Origin: Dimargaris cristalligena | Taxonomy: Eukaryota; Kickxellomycota; Dimargaritomycetes; Dimargaritales; Dimargaritaceae | Length of the DNA: 43,030 nt | Direction: 5' to 3' | NCBI GenBank assembly: GCA_027576995.1 | Contig: JANBQC010000202.1 | Span: 1-43,030, forward strand | Translations under genes and position numbers: made by a program | Part shown: one piece after another, positions 34,209 to 43,030 of the stretch | How positions within the stretch are numbered: the first letter of the stretch is position 1 | Layout: each line of letters begins with the position of its first letter | Notes under the pieces: generated by a model | The model's input: the letters and a program-made list of their open reading frames with translations, nothing else | Databases searched by the model: none | What the model was told of the DNA's origin: nothing

Positions 34209-34505
34209 TTACTCTTCATGAAGGGTAATGGCGGTGGTTAGGTGTCTAATATTCTCTACGTAATATGAAGCCATTGTGACGTTGGGGGTCGCTTCGTACC
34301 TTCCCTTATACGTCTTGGTGCGCATTTCATCTCGGCCATATGATCGGGGTCGTTTATTCAGATTACAGCACGCCATTAATCTAACGACATTACCTGATCG
34401 AATCCCTATCGATCTCACCTATAATCACCCGGTCAGCTTACCCGACCTAAACAGGACTTTACCCGTGCGGTGTTCTGCCGCCGTAATACACTTATCCCTC
34501 CCCGC
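34209..34505 (-). CDS. Possible small gene, unrecognised
   Basis: The minus-strand frame 34418-34209 reads NKRPRSYGRDEMRTKTYKGR, YEATPNVTMASYYVENIRHL and TTAITLHEE, then stop. Just upstream an ATG at about 34505 starts MRGGISVLRRQNTAR, a mitochondrial-presequence-like peptide, which would join in phase through a 46-nt intron (GTAAAG...TATAG) holding a GCTGACC branch-like site. If right, the product is about 84 residues. That intron would be shorter than the others here, and a plus-strand frame (34276-34509) is open as well. No family recognised. Confidence 0.3.
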
Positions 34506-34832
34506 ATGAGCTTCATAGTCTACCAGGTCAAGGATGCATATCCGACCAGTTTAGTTATAATTCAACATAAAAGACCCCCAGCCCCTTAAAAAGGATATAT
34601 GGTAAACGGCTATGAATCCTAGATTGGCCCTTTACTTCACGACCCATGCTCATGTGGGGGGAGGAGGAGGGACACGCTTCCTACATGAGGCGGATCCCCC
34701 GATGTTAAGGTCCTATGACGTGGGGCTTGGGACGAGCTATGTAGGTCCAGTGGCGGGTTAGCATTCGAACTAAGCCGTTGCCAAACACATTTAATACTGC
34801 CCAGCCTCAATAGCCGACCCACCTATCTTATG

Positions 34833-35150
34833 TCATCCCCCCACTCCTTCCTTGCCAAGCGATGCATAGTCTCCATCCCGTAGTCTCATAGATATACGCT
34901 TGTTTTCGTCTGGCCACGTCAGGACTGTTCCCCCGGAGAATAGTTCCAGGGAAGGTGGGGGTGTGGGTGTGGGTGTGTGCACAACACCGCCGGATACAGG
35001 ATACTCCACAGCGGCGGTTTTTTTTAAAAAAGCTGTAGTCAATGGGGATGAAATCGGTGACAGTATTCCAATTAGCCTGTTTAGCTCATTGTGGCCAGAC
35101 GGGGACACATGGGGATCGTCATCTACCTTCCTCACGGCATATCTGCATTG
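34833..35150 (-). CDS. Possible exon, unrecognised
   Basis: A minus-strand frame of about 100 codons follows a good acceptor (tttccctcaatgcag, near 35141). It reads YAVRKVDDDPHVSPSGHNEL, NRLIGILSPISSPLTTAFLK and, near the end, TWPDENKRISMRLRDGDYAS before a TGA at 34833. There is no ATG, so earlier exons are needed. A candidate first exon lies at about 35393-35481 (minus; MGGNRQKRSTVRFGLKNRSH) with a GTGCCG donor, but the phases did not fit directly. Function unknown. Confidence 0.3.
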   Translation of the reverse strand, partial: QCRYAVRKVDDDPHVSPSGHNELNRLIGILSPISSPLTTAFLKKTAAVEYPVSGGVVHTPTPTPPPSLELFSGGTVLTWPDENKRISMRLRDGDYASLGKEGVGG

Positions 35151-35875
35151 AGGGAAATCAAAGGGGCAGTATTACTGTTAGGGAGGGAGCCGACTGTGGA
35201 CAGTGTATCCAGGGGTGGGGAAATGAGTAACCAGATGGAGAAACTGTAGTGAACGCGATAGGGATCAGGGAGAGGCACATAATGAATCAATGTAAAGTGA
35301 AGGATTGGCTTCTTTCCATGGTGAGGAATTATGAATCGAAATAAAAACGATAGAATTAGTCAAATTAGCGGTAGAGGGCCATGTGCGGCACCTGGAAGGG
35401 AGTGATTGTCCATGCGATGGAAATGAGAGCGGTTCTTTAACCCAAACCGGACAGTGCTTCGCTTCTGCCGATTCCCCCCCATTCACATATACTGGTGTAT
35501 ATTCAAAACAACCCCATTTAGAAAAAGGGTTAAATCGTCGATAATGATAAATGGGGCAGATTCCGCATGACTTTCACTCCAAACCTTCTGACGTGCGCCC
35601 CTTGTGGCCAAGTATCAGTTTAGATATTCACAAATGGGAATTGTTATTGTCCATCCACCATGTGGTCGCTTTATTAGTAACTATTAAGCCCCGTCTTACA
35701 TGGCTTATTCCAAATATACCCCAGGTTCAGTCATATATATACCAACCACTGTCCTACCTCGCCTTGCAATTTATTAACTACTCGCATTCTCGCTACTCAC
35801 TTCCTCTATTATCTATTACTTGACTAGAACTATTCTATTCCTTTCAATCTTATTTCCTTTATCATAAATTCTACA
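35151..35875. other. Intergenic/upstream of the FYVE gene
   Basis: Besides the candidate exon named in the previous entry, nothing is supported. The last 200 bp are pyrimidine-rich before the FYVE gene start. Confidence 0.4.
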
Positions 35876-37408
35876 ATGACCATGAATTTTACTGTTTCTC
35901 CCCTCCCGAATACCTCCCACATGGCCCAGTATCACCGACCTTCCCTACGTCGAACCGCCACCGATATCGGTTTTGGCGCCGACCCCGCATCCGGCCAAGA
36001 CCAGCTGGAATGTCCCAAATTAGAGGATCGGTCAGACCGGCCCACGTTTCGGTCACGGCTATCCAACCGCGCGTCTCACCCCGGTTACCAAGGGTCACCC
36101 CAGTCACGTAATTCAAAGCTCTTGCCTCCATCGTCCCCTTTCCGACCCCGGGTGATTAGCTATTATAAGGGCCAGCCTCGGGCCTCCTGTATGGTACGTA
36201 CATACTGATTTAAGCAATCCGATTGCTTTATTTTTGCTTTAGTGGTAGTTGAGTTGAAGCCCCGGAGTCGGTGAGCATCAAGGACTTCTTATAATAACGA
36301 TGGAGGGGGGGAAGGTAGATGTCGATCATTTCCGGCAAGATTGATAGTATGCAAATATACGCACCTGTCCCCCCTAAAATCAGTCCTTTCCATTAGTTTG
36401 ATTTCTCAGGCTCTACTGGTGTATCTTCTTAATGCATCTCCAGGAGGTTCGGTGTCCATCTTAATTAGCGAAATTAATCCCTTCGGCCTTTCTTGACGCC
36501 CCGTCTTTGACCGGCCTTGCCTAACACCCATCACTTATATACAATTTTTACTATCCTCTATTATATCCAACAGGCCCCGCGAACAGTAGCCGAACAGCTC
36601 CTTAATCAGTCCGAGTCTGTGGTCATGCCAGGCATCCTGTCTGACTTGGACCGACCGAGATTGGCGACCCTCACTCCCCAAATCGACAGTAAGCCCGAAA
36701 TAACCGTGATTCGGCCAGTCAATCTTGCTGATATTTTGGATTTTGACGAGCCTCGGCCATCTGTCACCCCCAACGACCGCTCGGTGAGCCTAGCCGAATA
36801 TGTCTCTCTGCTGTGGTACGGGGATGGACTTCCCCGGCGCCACTGGAAAGTAAGTACTACACCCACTTCCATCCCGATAGCCGGGTGGCCGAAATACTTA
36901 ATGTTCTGTTAGTACGGGGTATTTTGCTTTTGGCTTTACCTTTACGGTTTGTTACACTGGTTGGGCCATAGTCGGTCGAAATGTCAGAGATTTCCTCAAA
37001 TTAATAATCCATCGGGGATTATTTCTTGGATTATTTTTTATTTTCCACCAGAATGACCAAGAGACCAATCAGTGCGACTACCACGCCTGCGGTCGCCGAT
37101 TCCATATGCTCTCCCGTCGCCACCACTGTCGTCTGTAAGTATCACCCCTAGTTAAAGAAAAACTCACACTATATTTAGATGTTCGGTTCGGTTCATTGTA
37201 ATTTACGTAGCTAATTACGATTTCACCCTCCTCATATTCACTATATTTTATTGCCATGTCTAGATGCGGCTATATTTTTTGCGGCAGCTGTTCTGCCCAT
37301 ACTGTGTTTCTACTTTACGACCTATCTTTTAGTCCAACTCACGGTACCCCTACACGCGCGTGTAAGTGTTGCTATAAACGCTATGTTGACGAAACTCACA
37401 GGCCTTAG
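35876..37408 (+). CDS. C-terminal FYVE zinc-finger protein
   Basis: Four exons: 35876-36193, 36574-36849, 37052-37134, 37264-37408, giving 273 residues (donors GTACGT, GTAAGT, GTAAGT; acceptors ACAG, CCAG, CTAG). The first 200 residues are basic and disordered. From about residue 199 the FYVE finger reads CDYHACGRRF (a CxxxxC pair as in one fungal FYVE family), RRHHCRLCGYIFCGSC and TRACKCCYKRY. The RRHHCR patch binds phosphatidylinositol 3-phosphate, so the protein should sit on endosomes or vacuoles. A GTAAGT at 37362 looks like a donor, but splicing there would remove the last zinc-ligand cysteines; reading through to TAG at 37406 keeps RACKCC, so I reject that intron. Confidence 0.88.
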
Positions 37409-38301
37409 GATGGATGCAGCCTTGAGTGTCTTTCAGGTTTCGCTAGGTCAGTAGGTTCATCCTTTTAGAATTGACCCCCGCCCCTAAAAGTTAAGACAGC
37501 CAGCTATCAACGCCATGTTATTTAACACGATTGGCAACCGCCTCAAAGTCGTTTGTTATGACCATTGTATTTTTTTCTAGTTATCCTTATAGACCGATTG
37601 TGGGCCATTCCTGTCCACTTTTCATTACCATGTCTTGAACTTTGTCAGACGATTTTTGGTGTCTGCTCTGATATAATGTATTTATGTATATCTTCCCACT
37701 GGTGGGTTATTTATTAAGTTTCAAGTAAATTCCTGAAATAAAGGTGGTTTCGATAAACCCATATACCCTGAACCTATTGTGTGGCATTTTTAAGGGTAGT
37801 ATATATCGATACTATATCCATTGGAATTAAGAATACATAGTTTTGACAGGTGGAGTTGATGTTTTAGATAATTTAAATTGTAAATGAATTGCTGGTATTG
37901 TGGGTGGTAGTATGTGGGTATTTATAGGCTTCTGTAGCCCAATGGGGTCGGTGTGGGTGGGCGTCCTTCAGTGCTTAATTAGACCGCCCAGTTCACGCCA
38001 ATCATAAGCTCGAATGGTTAGTTAACTTAATTACTGTCGGTTGGTGAATCCCTTTATTCGCAATCATATTTTGAAGTGTTCAAACTGATGACGGGATATT
38101 AGATTCGTCAGGTATTCATCGGTACCCCGAGAAATAGGCGTATTCATGACACTAATCTTACTCTATAAACGAAGATAAATCGGGGTTTAAACTGGCGAGA
38201 AGGTTCCAAGGCGAATTACGTAACAGATATGTTTTACTCAGTGTACACATAATACACTAATGACTAAGCGGAACTGGGTTGGCCGGGGTGCGGTTTAACA
38301 G
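37409..38301. other. Intergenic, possible upstream exons of the next gene
   Basis: AT-rich. A short ATG frame at 38260 (MTKRNWVGRGAV) runs into a stop four bases before the exon at 38302 and is in the same frame. No complete gene is seen. Confidence 0.35.
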
Positions 38302-38640
38302 TGGCCTCTTGTCCCTAGCACCGTATATCACAGCAACGACTACTATAAGGGTGGCCGGTGTCTGTGGGGTGTCGTGAAGCCTGATGCTCGGGTGGTCAGA
38401 AAACTGTACGTGAATGGTAGGTTAGATACGCATACCCAGTTTCGGGAAATGTGCCCAGGAATAAATGAGGTGCTATTGTCGAAGGAGGGAATATTAAAGG
38501 TGCATATCAGGTACTATCATCTACTATGGTATACTTGTTGGAGTGAATATAGTACTTGAATTCAAGCTACACTGGTGAAGAGTAGTGGCGAATATTCCTA
38601 TAGCGAGTGGATCCTGTTCATCGAATATCCAAAGGATTAG
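38302..38640 (+). CDS. Partial gene, unrecognised; two exons visible
   Basis: Exons 38302-38510 and 38583-38640 join in phase (donor GTACTA, acceptor GAAGAG, intron 72 nt) and end at TAG. The first begins after a TTAACAG acceptor, so at least one 5' exon is missing. It reads STVYHSNDYYKGGRCLWGVV, KPDARVVRKLYVNGRLDTHT, QFREMCPGINEVLLSKEG and then SSGEYSYSEWILFIEYPKD. The pattern of short hydrophobic strands and turns suggests a compact beta-rich domain. I recognise no family; a transposase or a lineage-specific protein are both possible. Confidence 0.42.
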
Positions 38641-39067
38641 ATTTGATGATACTACCAGCCTCAACTAGAGTCCGGTTAATAGCCTAAGGGGTGCTTTCAC
38701 GAAGCTATTGGTGCTACAGAATATCATATCATAGTGGCTACTTTTAATCGCCGCGTAACACTTTGGCACTACCGTAGGCCTCTCTGACACATTATTGTTG
38801 TTCATATGGGTAAACGGCTGCGGCAGTTGTTAAACACCTTCAAAGTCATACAGTTTGCCAGGCCGTTGGTCTGAAACCTACTCCTCGTTCTTGTCTTTGC
38901 TGTTTTCTACGCCCTCGGGTTTTTGAAACGCATTCCGAACTTGCTTATACCTAACCTCCGAGAGTTTCATTTCCTACCCATTGTTTTCTTCTCCCTTAAC
39001 GGTGTTATTTCCCGCGCATTTAGGCCGTCAGCTTACATTCTCTTTGTTTCACCCAACCGTTACGACA
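38641..39067. other. Upstream region of OMA1
   Basis: A short ATG frame near 38808 (MGKRLRQLLNTFKVIQFARP) might be an exon but is unsupported. Sequence before the OMA1 start is pyrimidine-rich on the plus strand. Confidence 0.35.
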
Positions 39068-40709
39068 ATGCAAACTATGCAGTTTGGCTCCCGATTCCCT
39101 GGGCGTATGTGGGTCTTTTCCCCTACCTCGGGTCTTTACCCCCGTTCACTGACTCGAACCGCCCATTATGCAATGGGGCTCGGGCGTGCCGGGGTAGCTC
39201 GGTCCAGTTTGACCCCATCCTCGTCTCCCTCACTAAGTGCCTCTATCGCCATGCCCAAGCGCCCCATTTCGTTTCAAATTATCACCCCTCCGCCACCACG
39301 TCGGTTCACTAATAAACCCTTGCGCCCTTCTAAACAACTGGTGCGCTACATGGCCGCCGGTGGGGTGGTTATGGGTGTTTATTACGTGGCCCACCTTGAA
39401 GAAGCCCCCATCAGTGGTCGGCGGCGATTCATGGCGGTCTCTAATGAAGATGTCGAGAATATGGCTAAACATTCGTATCAGGAAATTATGCGCGAATTCG
39501 GCCACCAAATGTTGCCGGCCAGCCATCGGGTAAGTTCGAATGCCGTATAAAAAAAAGGAAAGCTGTCTTGGGCAGCCAATGGGTATCGTGAGACCTCTAT
39601 TTTCTCATTAATTTATTGGAAGAGAAGATCAATATTCTCGGATTTACTTTGCTTTTGGAGGAATCTAGACCTTATCGGAGTGAAGGCCAGTCATATTAAT
39701 CCGGTATCCCCTTATTACTATGCGTATATATCGGTCGATATATTTAACGTTGCCATGATCGGCTATAATGCAAAATGCCCCTGTAGTACACCGCATTTGT
39801 TCGGCGAGTGGCTACTCGAATTATAAAAGGTTAGTAATACCGATAACTGTACAACTGTCGCTTTTCTGAGGATACTAACTAGTATGAACATACGTCCACA
39901 AGCGAGCGAAAGCATAGCACTGTTCATTTTAATTTCTTAATGAAAAGTCCGGGTTTTTATTTATTCCAACCCCGCTGTACTAATCTATTGATACAATACC
40001 CCGCCATTGGGTCTGTCCGCTTTGTACGCTGTTTTATATCATCCCCACCCAACCAGCGGGCGGTATGGAGAACTTAGACTGGGAATTCCATGTAATCGAG
40101 TCTCCCGAGGCCAATGCCTTCGTTATCCCTGGCGGTAAAGTATTTGTGTTTACGGGCCTCCTCCCCATCGTAAAGAACGAGGACGGCCTGGCCACCGTAC
40201 TGGGCCACGAAATTGCCCATCAACTGCTGGGCCACCACGCCGAACGCATGTCGTACGGCCAATTTCTATCCATAATCCAGATGATAGTGAGTATCTTTTT
40301 TGACCCCACCTTTTCGGGCTTCAACCGCATGTTTTTGGAACTGGGCATTTTGTTACCCAACAGTCGGAAATGTGAAACCGAGGCGGACCATGTCGGCCTT
40401 CAGTTGATGGCCCAGGCATGCTTTGATCCCCAGGCGGCCATTGGGGTGTGGGAGCGAATGGCGAAATTGAACAAATTTAAAGGTAGTTTCGAGTATTTGC
40501 AAACGCACCCGAGCAGTGAGGGTCGCATCGAAAAGATGCGCAAATGGATGCCAGAAGCCGAACAGAAACGGGCCGATTCCGACTGTCAGCAAGGTAGGTC
40601 TTCTTCCTCTATGATTGTAGGGCACCAAAAGATAACAGCCTATCCTTCAACCATTCCCGCTTTTTGAATGTCACATCAGTTACATTTTACAGGACCCCTT
40701 CAAGTTTAG
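39068..40709 (+). CDS. OMA1: Mitochondrial metalloendopeptidase OMA1 (M48 family)
   Basis: Exons 39068-39529, 39787-39829, 40057-40593, 40693-40709, giving 352 residues (yeast OMA1 has 345). The second exon is only 43 nt and reads YTAFVRRVATRIIK, the conserved VxRVxxRLI helix; without it the frame breaks. The N-terminus is a basic mitochondrial presequence, followed by a membrane segment (YMAAGGVVMGVYYVAHL). Then come GGMENLDWEFHVIESP, NAFVIPGGKVFVFTGLLP, the zinc site HEIAH (219-223, VLGHEIAHQLLGHH), and ETEAD with the third ligand Glu at about 275. THPSSEGRI is also typical. OMA1 is an inner-membrane stress protease. The last exon is short (GPLQV); without that splice the frame would run to 40667 with an unrelated tail. 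Confidence 0.92.
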
Positions 40710-41007
40710 ATATCCGCCCAATCACCTTTACTCACCATATTCCGAATTATACTCCTATTTTGATACGATTTTAACCAACAGAGGCCTTCTACCTTACCCA
40801 AATGTTCCCTAACTATAGTGTCCGTTGGTGAGCTCTTTTGGACATCAGTGTCATTGGATCAATTGCTGAAATACGGCATACTTGGATTAGAAGACATCGG
40901 CTTTTAACTATATAAGCAGCACCCTAGAAATCTGTGAATTGTGAATAAACGATAATAAACTAGCACTGATTAATGTACAGAAGTAGAACCTGCTAGACCC
41001 AAGTGGT
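40710..41007. other. Convergent intergenic region
   Basis: AT-rich space between the 3' ends of OMA1 and the CCDC97 gene. No feature seen. Confidence 0.5.
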
Positions 41008-41973
41008 CTAGTTAGGCTCCTCGGAATCAAAATAGGCCTCCTCGACTTCATCATCGCAGGCCCGAATATCGTCGTACAGTTCATTGTCGTCAACGACGGA
41101 GTAGTCGAAGTCCCGGTCGAGGCCAGCCAGGAATCTCCGTTCGGAAATCTGAATCAAATCGAGTTCGAGTTCCTTTAAATCAGCGGCAGACAGCTGGGGT
41201 GATGGTGGGGTCGATGTTGTTGACGCTGACATTGGTGAAAGACCGACTGTTCTATTGTCCGTAATTTCGGTCCTCGGCGGTGGATACTGAGTGTTAGGTG
41301 AATTGTAAGGGGATAATGGAGATGCTTGCTTGATTGATAGTTCCGGACCAGCTGAAGCGGGAGGAGGGCTAACCTCTGGTGGGGGTTGGATGCGGGGGGC
41401 TGTTGGCTGGGATAAATTGCTAGGAGAATTTCTAGACATGAGTCGTGAAAATGCTGCTAACATTTCGGGACCAGTTTCGTCACCGTCTTCGCTGTCGGAA
41501 TCGTTTTCTTCCCAGGAATCCCTATCCCATTCCCTGGTCTGCCTAGGAAATTGTTGGGGCCAAGAGGTCAAGTCGGACGAAGCGGGGGGCTGATTAGTTG
41601 CCATATCGAAGGGGGGGCTATTTTCCTCATGGTTGGTAGAGGAATCCGCAACGCCCTTTTTTTGCGGTTGCCCCTTTACCCTTGGTACCGATCCTTGCCT
41701 GTTCTGTTTGGGCAGTTTTTGGTCATCGAGGACAGCCTGGTAGGCAATCTGCCAGTCAATATCGGCATACATACGCTCGACTAAACCCAGGTTGTCCGGA
41801 AATGGCTGGCTACCCTCATCGGGTTCGAATTGGCCTAGGTGGTGATGGTATAGTACGGGATCCCGTTGACGGAGGGCGGCTTTATCAAAATAACCCTCAG
41901 GATGAAGCACAGTGCGCAAATAGTATAGGCGCCGTTTGTAGGCGATTGAGGAAGGCGGTGCTGGTACTCCCAT
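41008..41973 (-). CDS. CCDC97 (DUF2052) family protein
   Basis: Single exon, 321 residues, ATG at 41973. The N-terminus has the family helix YKRRLYYLRTVLHPEGYFDK with ALRQRDPVLYHHHLGQF; the C-terminus has the conserved block ERRFLAGLDRDFDYSVVDDN, YDDI and an acidic EEAYFDSEEP end. Between them is a long Ser/Pro-rich disordered linker with an acidic stretch (NDSDSEDGDETGPE). CCDC97 proteins associate with the SF3b part of the spliceosome in other eukaryotes, so a nuclear splicing role is likely (inference from the family). Convergent with OMA1. Confidence 0.87.
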   Translation of the reverse strand: MGVPAPPSSIAYKRRLYYLRTVLHPEGYFDKAALRQRDPVLYHHHLGQFEPDEGSQPFPDNLGLVERMYADIDWQIAYQAVLDDQKLPKQNRQGSVPRVKGQPQKKGVADSSTNHEENSPPFDMATNQPPASSDLTSWPQQFPRQTREWDRDSWEENDSDSEDGDETGPEMLAAFSRLMSRNSPSNLSQPTAPRIQPPPEVSPPPASAGPELSIKQASPLSPYNSPNTQYPPPRTEITDNRTVGLSPMSASTTSTPPSPQLSAADLKELELDLIQISERRFLAGLDRDFDYSVVDDNELYDDIRACDDEVEEAYFDSEEPN

Positions 41974-42300
41974 GTAATAATAACAATTTAGGGAAACGTC
42001 AATGGTTAAATGTAAAAAAGGTCATAGACTGTTAGCATTAAAAACAAGTATGAGGAAAGAAAAGACCCACGTTTATTGATTGACTATTGATTCACTATAT
42101 ATGTCCCATAATGGGTTTACTATTGGTTAGTCCTCTAACATAGAGGGTAGGTGGGTGGATTTCATTACAGCCTAATAGTGGAGGGTGTATATATTTGTTG
42201 GTTTGGGCTTAATCAATGGTTTGTTTATCACCCACCAAAAATCCCAAATTGACATCATTCAGATCATAATCCGGTTTTTAAGCTATATCATTTTTTGTCA
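41974..42300. other. Upstream region of the CCDC97 gene
   Basis: Promoter side of the CCDC97 gene; no further gene. CpG becomes rare from about 42275 onward. Confidence 0.45.
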
Positions 42301-42949
42301 ATTTATTAAAAGGGAAAAGCACTGATACTGCACTGGAATATAGAATAGAACTTAGTTATCTACCATTTTTCTAAAAAACCACAACTCCAAATTACTAATG
42401 TATCTAAAAAAAAACTACATTCTCAGTACCTACTTTTTTAGGCCTTTTATTATGCTGTCTCTTAAAAAATCATAGCCTTCAGTGGTACCTATACTCAGGC
42501 CCAGGTCACTGGGACATCCTTAGGACTGGTCTTATAGGAATACCCAATCTTCAAGTATCCAGTGGCCCCATAATACCTCCAGTAACCAGGCTATTAAGTT
42601 TATTAGAATAAATGTTACCCAGGTTAACCACTCTTAGTTCATCAAGAGTCCCGAGGATAGGCTTCTAACAGTAGACAGGGCTTAGGCTCAGCCAAGTGGG
42701 TCCTAGCATTAGGATGGGGTAAGGTGCTAACTAATAAAGGCTACTAAATACAGGTATACACAAGGGATGTGCAGGAGGCATACTTACTAGTTAATACAAG
42801 GGGGGTGAGTGTATATACAGTTTCTTAGGATAAACAAGGAGGTAAGAATAAGCTAAGGAATTAAACTAGTCCCAGTGGGGCCTAGTTATATATATACAAG
42901 GGGCAACTCCAGAGGGAGGTCCCCAGGGAAGGATACTACTAAGACTAAG
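42301..42949. mobile_element. CpG-depleted repeat, probable decayed retroelement sequence
   Basis: Over some 650 bp there is a single CpG (in cccgagg, near 42652), while neighbouring genes are rich in it. No open frame of 60 codons exists. The style (CTAGG, CCAGT and TAAGG motifs with no CpG) matches the left edge of the window. This is the pattern left by cytosine methylation or RIP-like mutation of repeats. The identity as a retroelement is inferred. Confidence 0.45.
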
Positions 42950-43030
42950 TGTGGTGAACTTACCACATTTTTTACCTACTTTTATTTTTAATCCATTTTT
43001 CACACTTATCGGAAGTACGCCCCTGACAAG
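42950..43030 (+). mobile_element. Possible start of an LTR, cut by the window end
   Basis: TGTGGTGAACTTACCACA (42950-42967) is a perfect 6-bp inverted repeat around a 6-base loop, beginning TGTGGT. Many fungal LTRs start with TG and such a short palindrome, and it resembles the TGTTGTGGTA end of the solo LTR at 22655. The rest lies outside the window. Confidence 0.35.

Overview
The window looks like nuclear DNA from an early-diverging fungus (inference). It has spliceosomal introns with GTAAGT-type donors, an intron-containing tRNA-Ser, a dispersed 5S rRNA gene, fungal-style families (OMA1, a C-terminal FYVE family with a CxxxxC first zinc pair, a serine-rich Mid2/Wsc-like surface protein) and a TRIC/TMEM38 cation channel. 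A zoopagomycete or kickxellomycete-type fungus would fit, but I cannot prove it from the sequence. Several genes are broken into small exons that no single open frame reveals, so the models below were joined by intron phase and conserved motifs.

Layout. 1-3.5 kb: CpG-poor mobile-element debris (a copia-like protease fragment), a complete 5S rRNA gene (-) and unresolved gene-like ORFs. 3.5-4.6 kb: a serine-rich single-pass surface protein (-). 6.4-7.7 kb: a five-exon gene for an unrecognised 145-residue protein (-). 8.2-10.0 kb: a NAA40/NatD histone N-acetyltransferase (+, about eight exons), divergent from the previous gene. 10.2-10.9 kb: a possible minus-strand gene. 11.6-14.3 kb: a large disordered basic protein (+). 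16.3-17.0 kb: a tetraspanin (-). 17-21.8 kb: purine-rich DNA and unresolved ORFs. 21.8-23.2 kb: a non-LTR reverse-transcriptase remnant, a solo LTR and a tRNA-Ser(CGA) only 11 bp from the LTR.

24.5-25.7 kb: TRIC channel (+). 26.6-28.7 kb: mitochondrial PPR protein (+), convergent with CTF18 (29.1-32.8 kb, -) across a 10-N assembly gap. 33-35.8 kb: small minus-strand ORFs that I could not assemble. 35.9-37.4 kb: four-exon FYVE protein (+). 38.3-38.6 kb: exons of an unrecognised gene (+). 39.1-40.7 kb: OMA1 protease (+) with a 43-nt microexon. 41.0-42.0 kb: CCDC97-family protein (-). 42.3-43.0 kb: an almost CpG-free repeat ending in what looks like the start of an LTR.

The genes are ordinary single-copy housekeeping functions with no operon-like logic: sister-chromatid cohesion and replication (CTF18), histone N-terminal acetylation (NAA40), mitochondrial quality control and RNA handling (OMA1, PPR), membrane trafficking (FYVE, tetraspanin), ER ion balance (TRIC), splicing (CCDC97) and the cell surface. 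I did not find a convincing new multi-gene system. The main new content is the corrected gene structures, several unrecognised multi-exon genes, and mobile elements beside Pol III genes.
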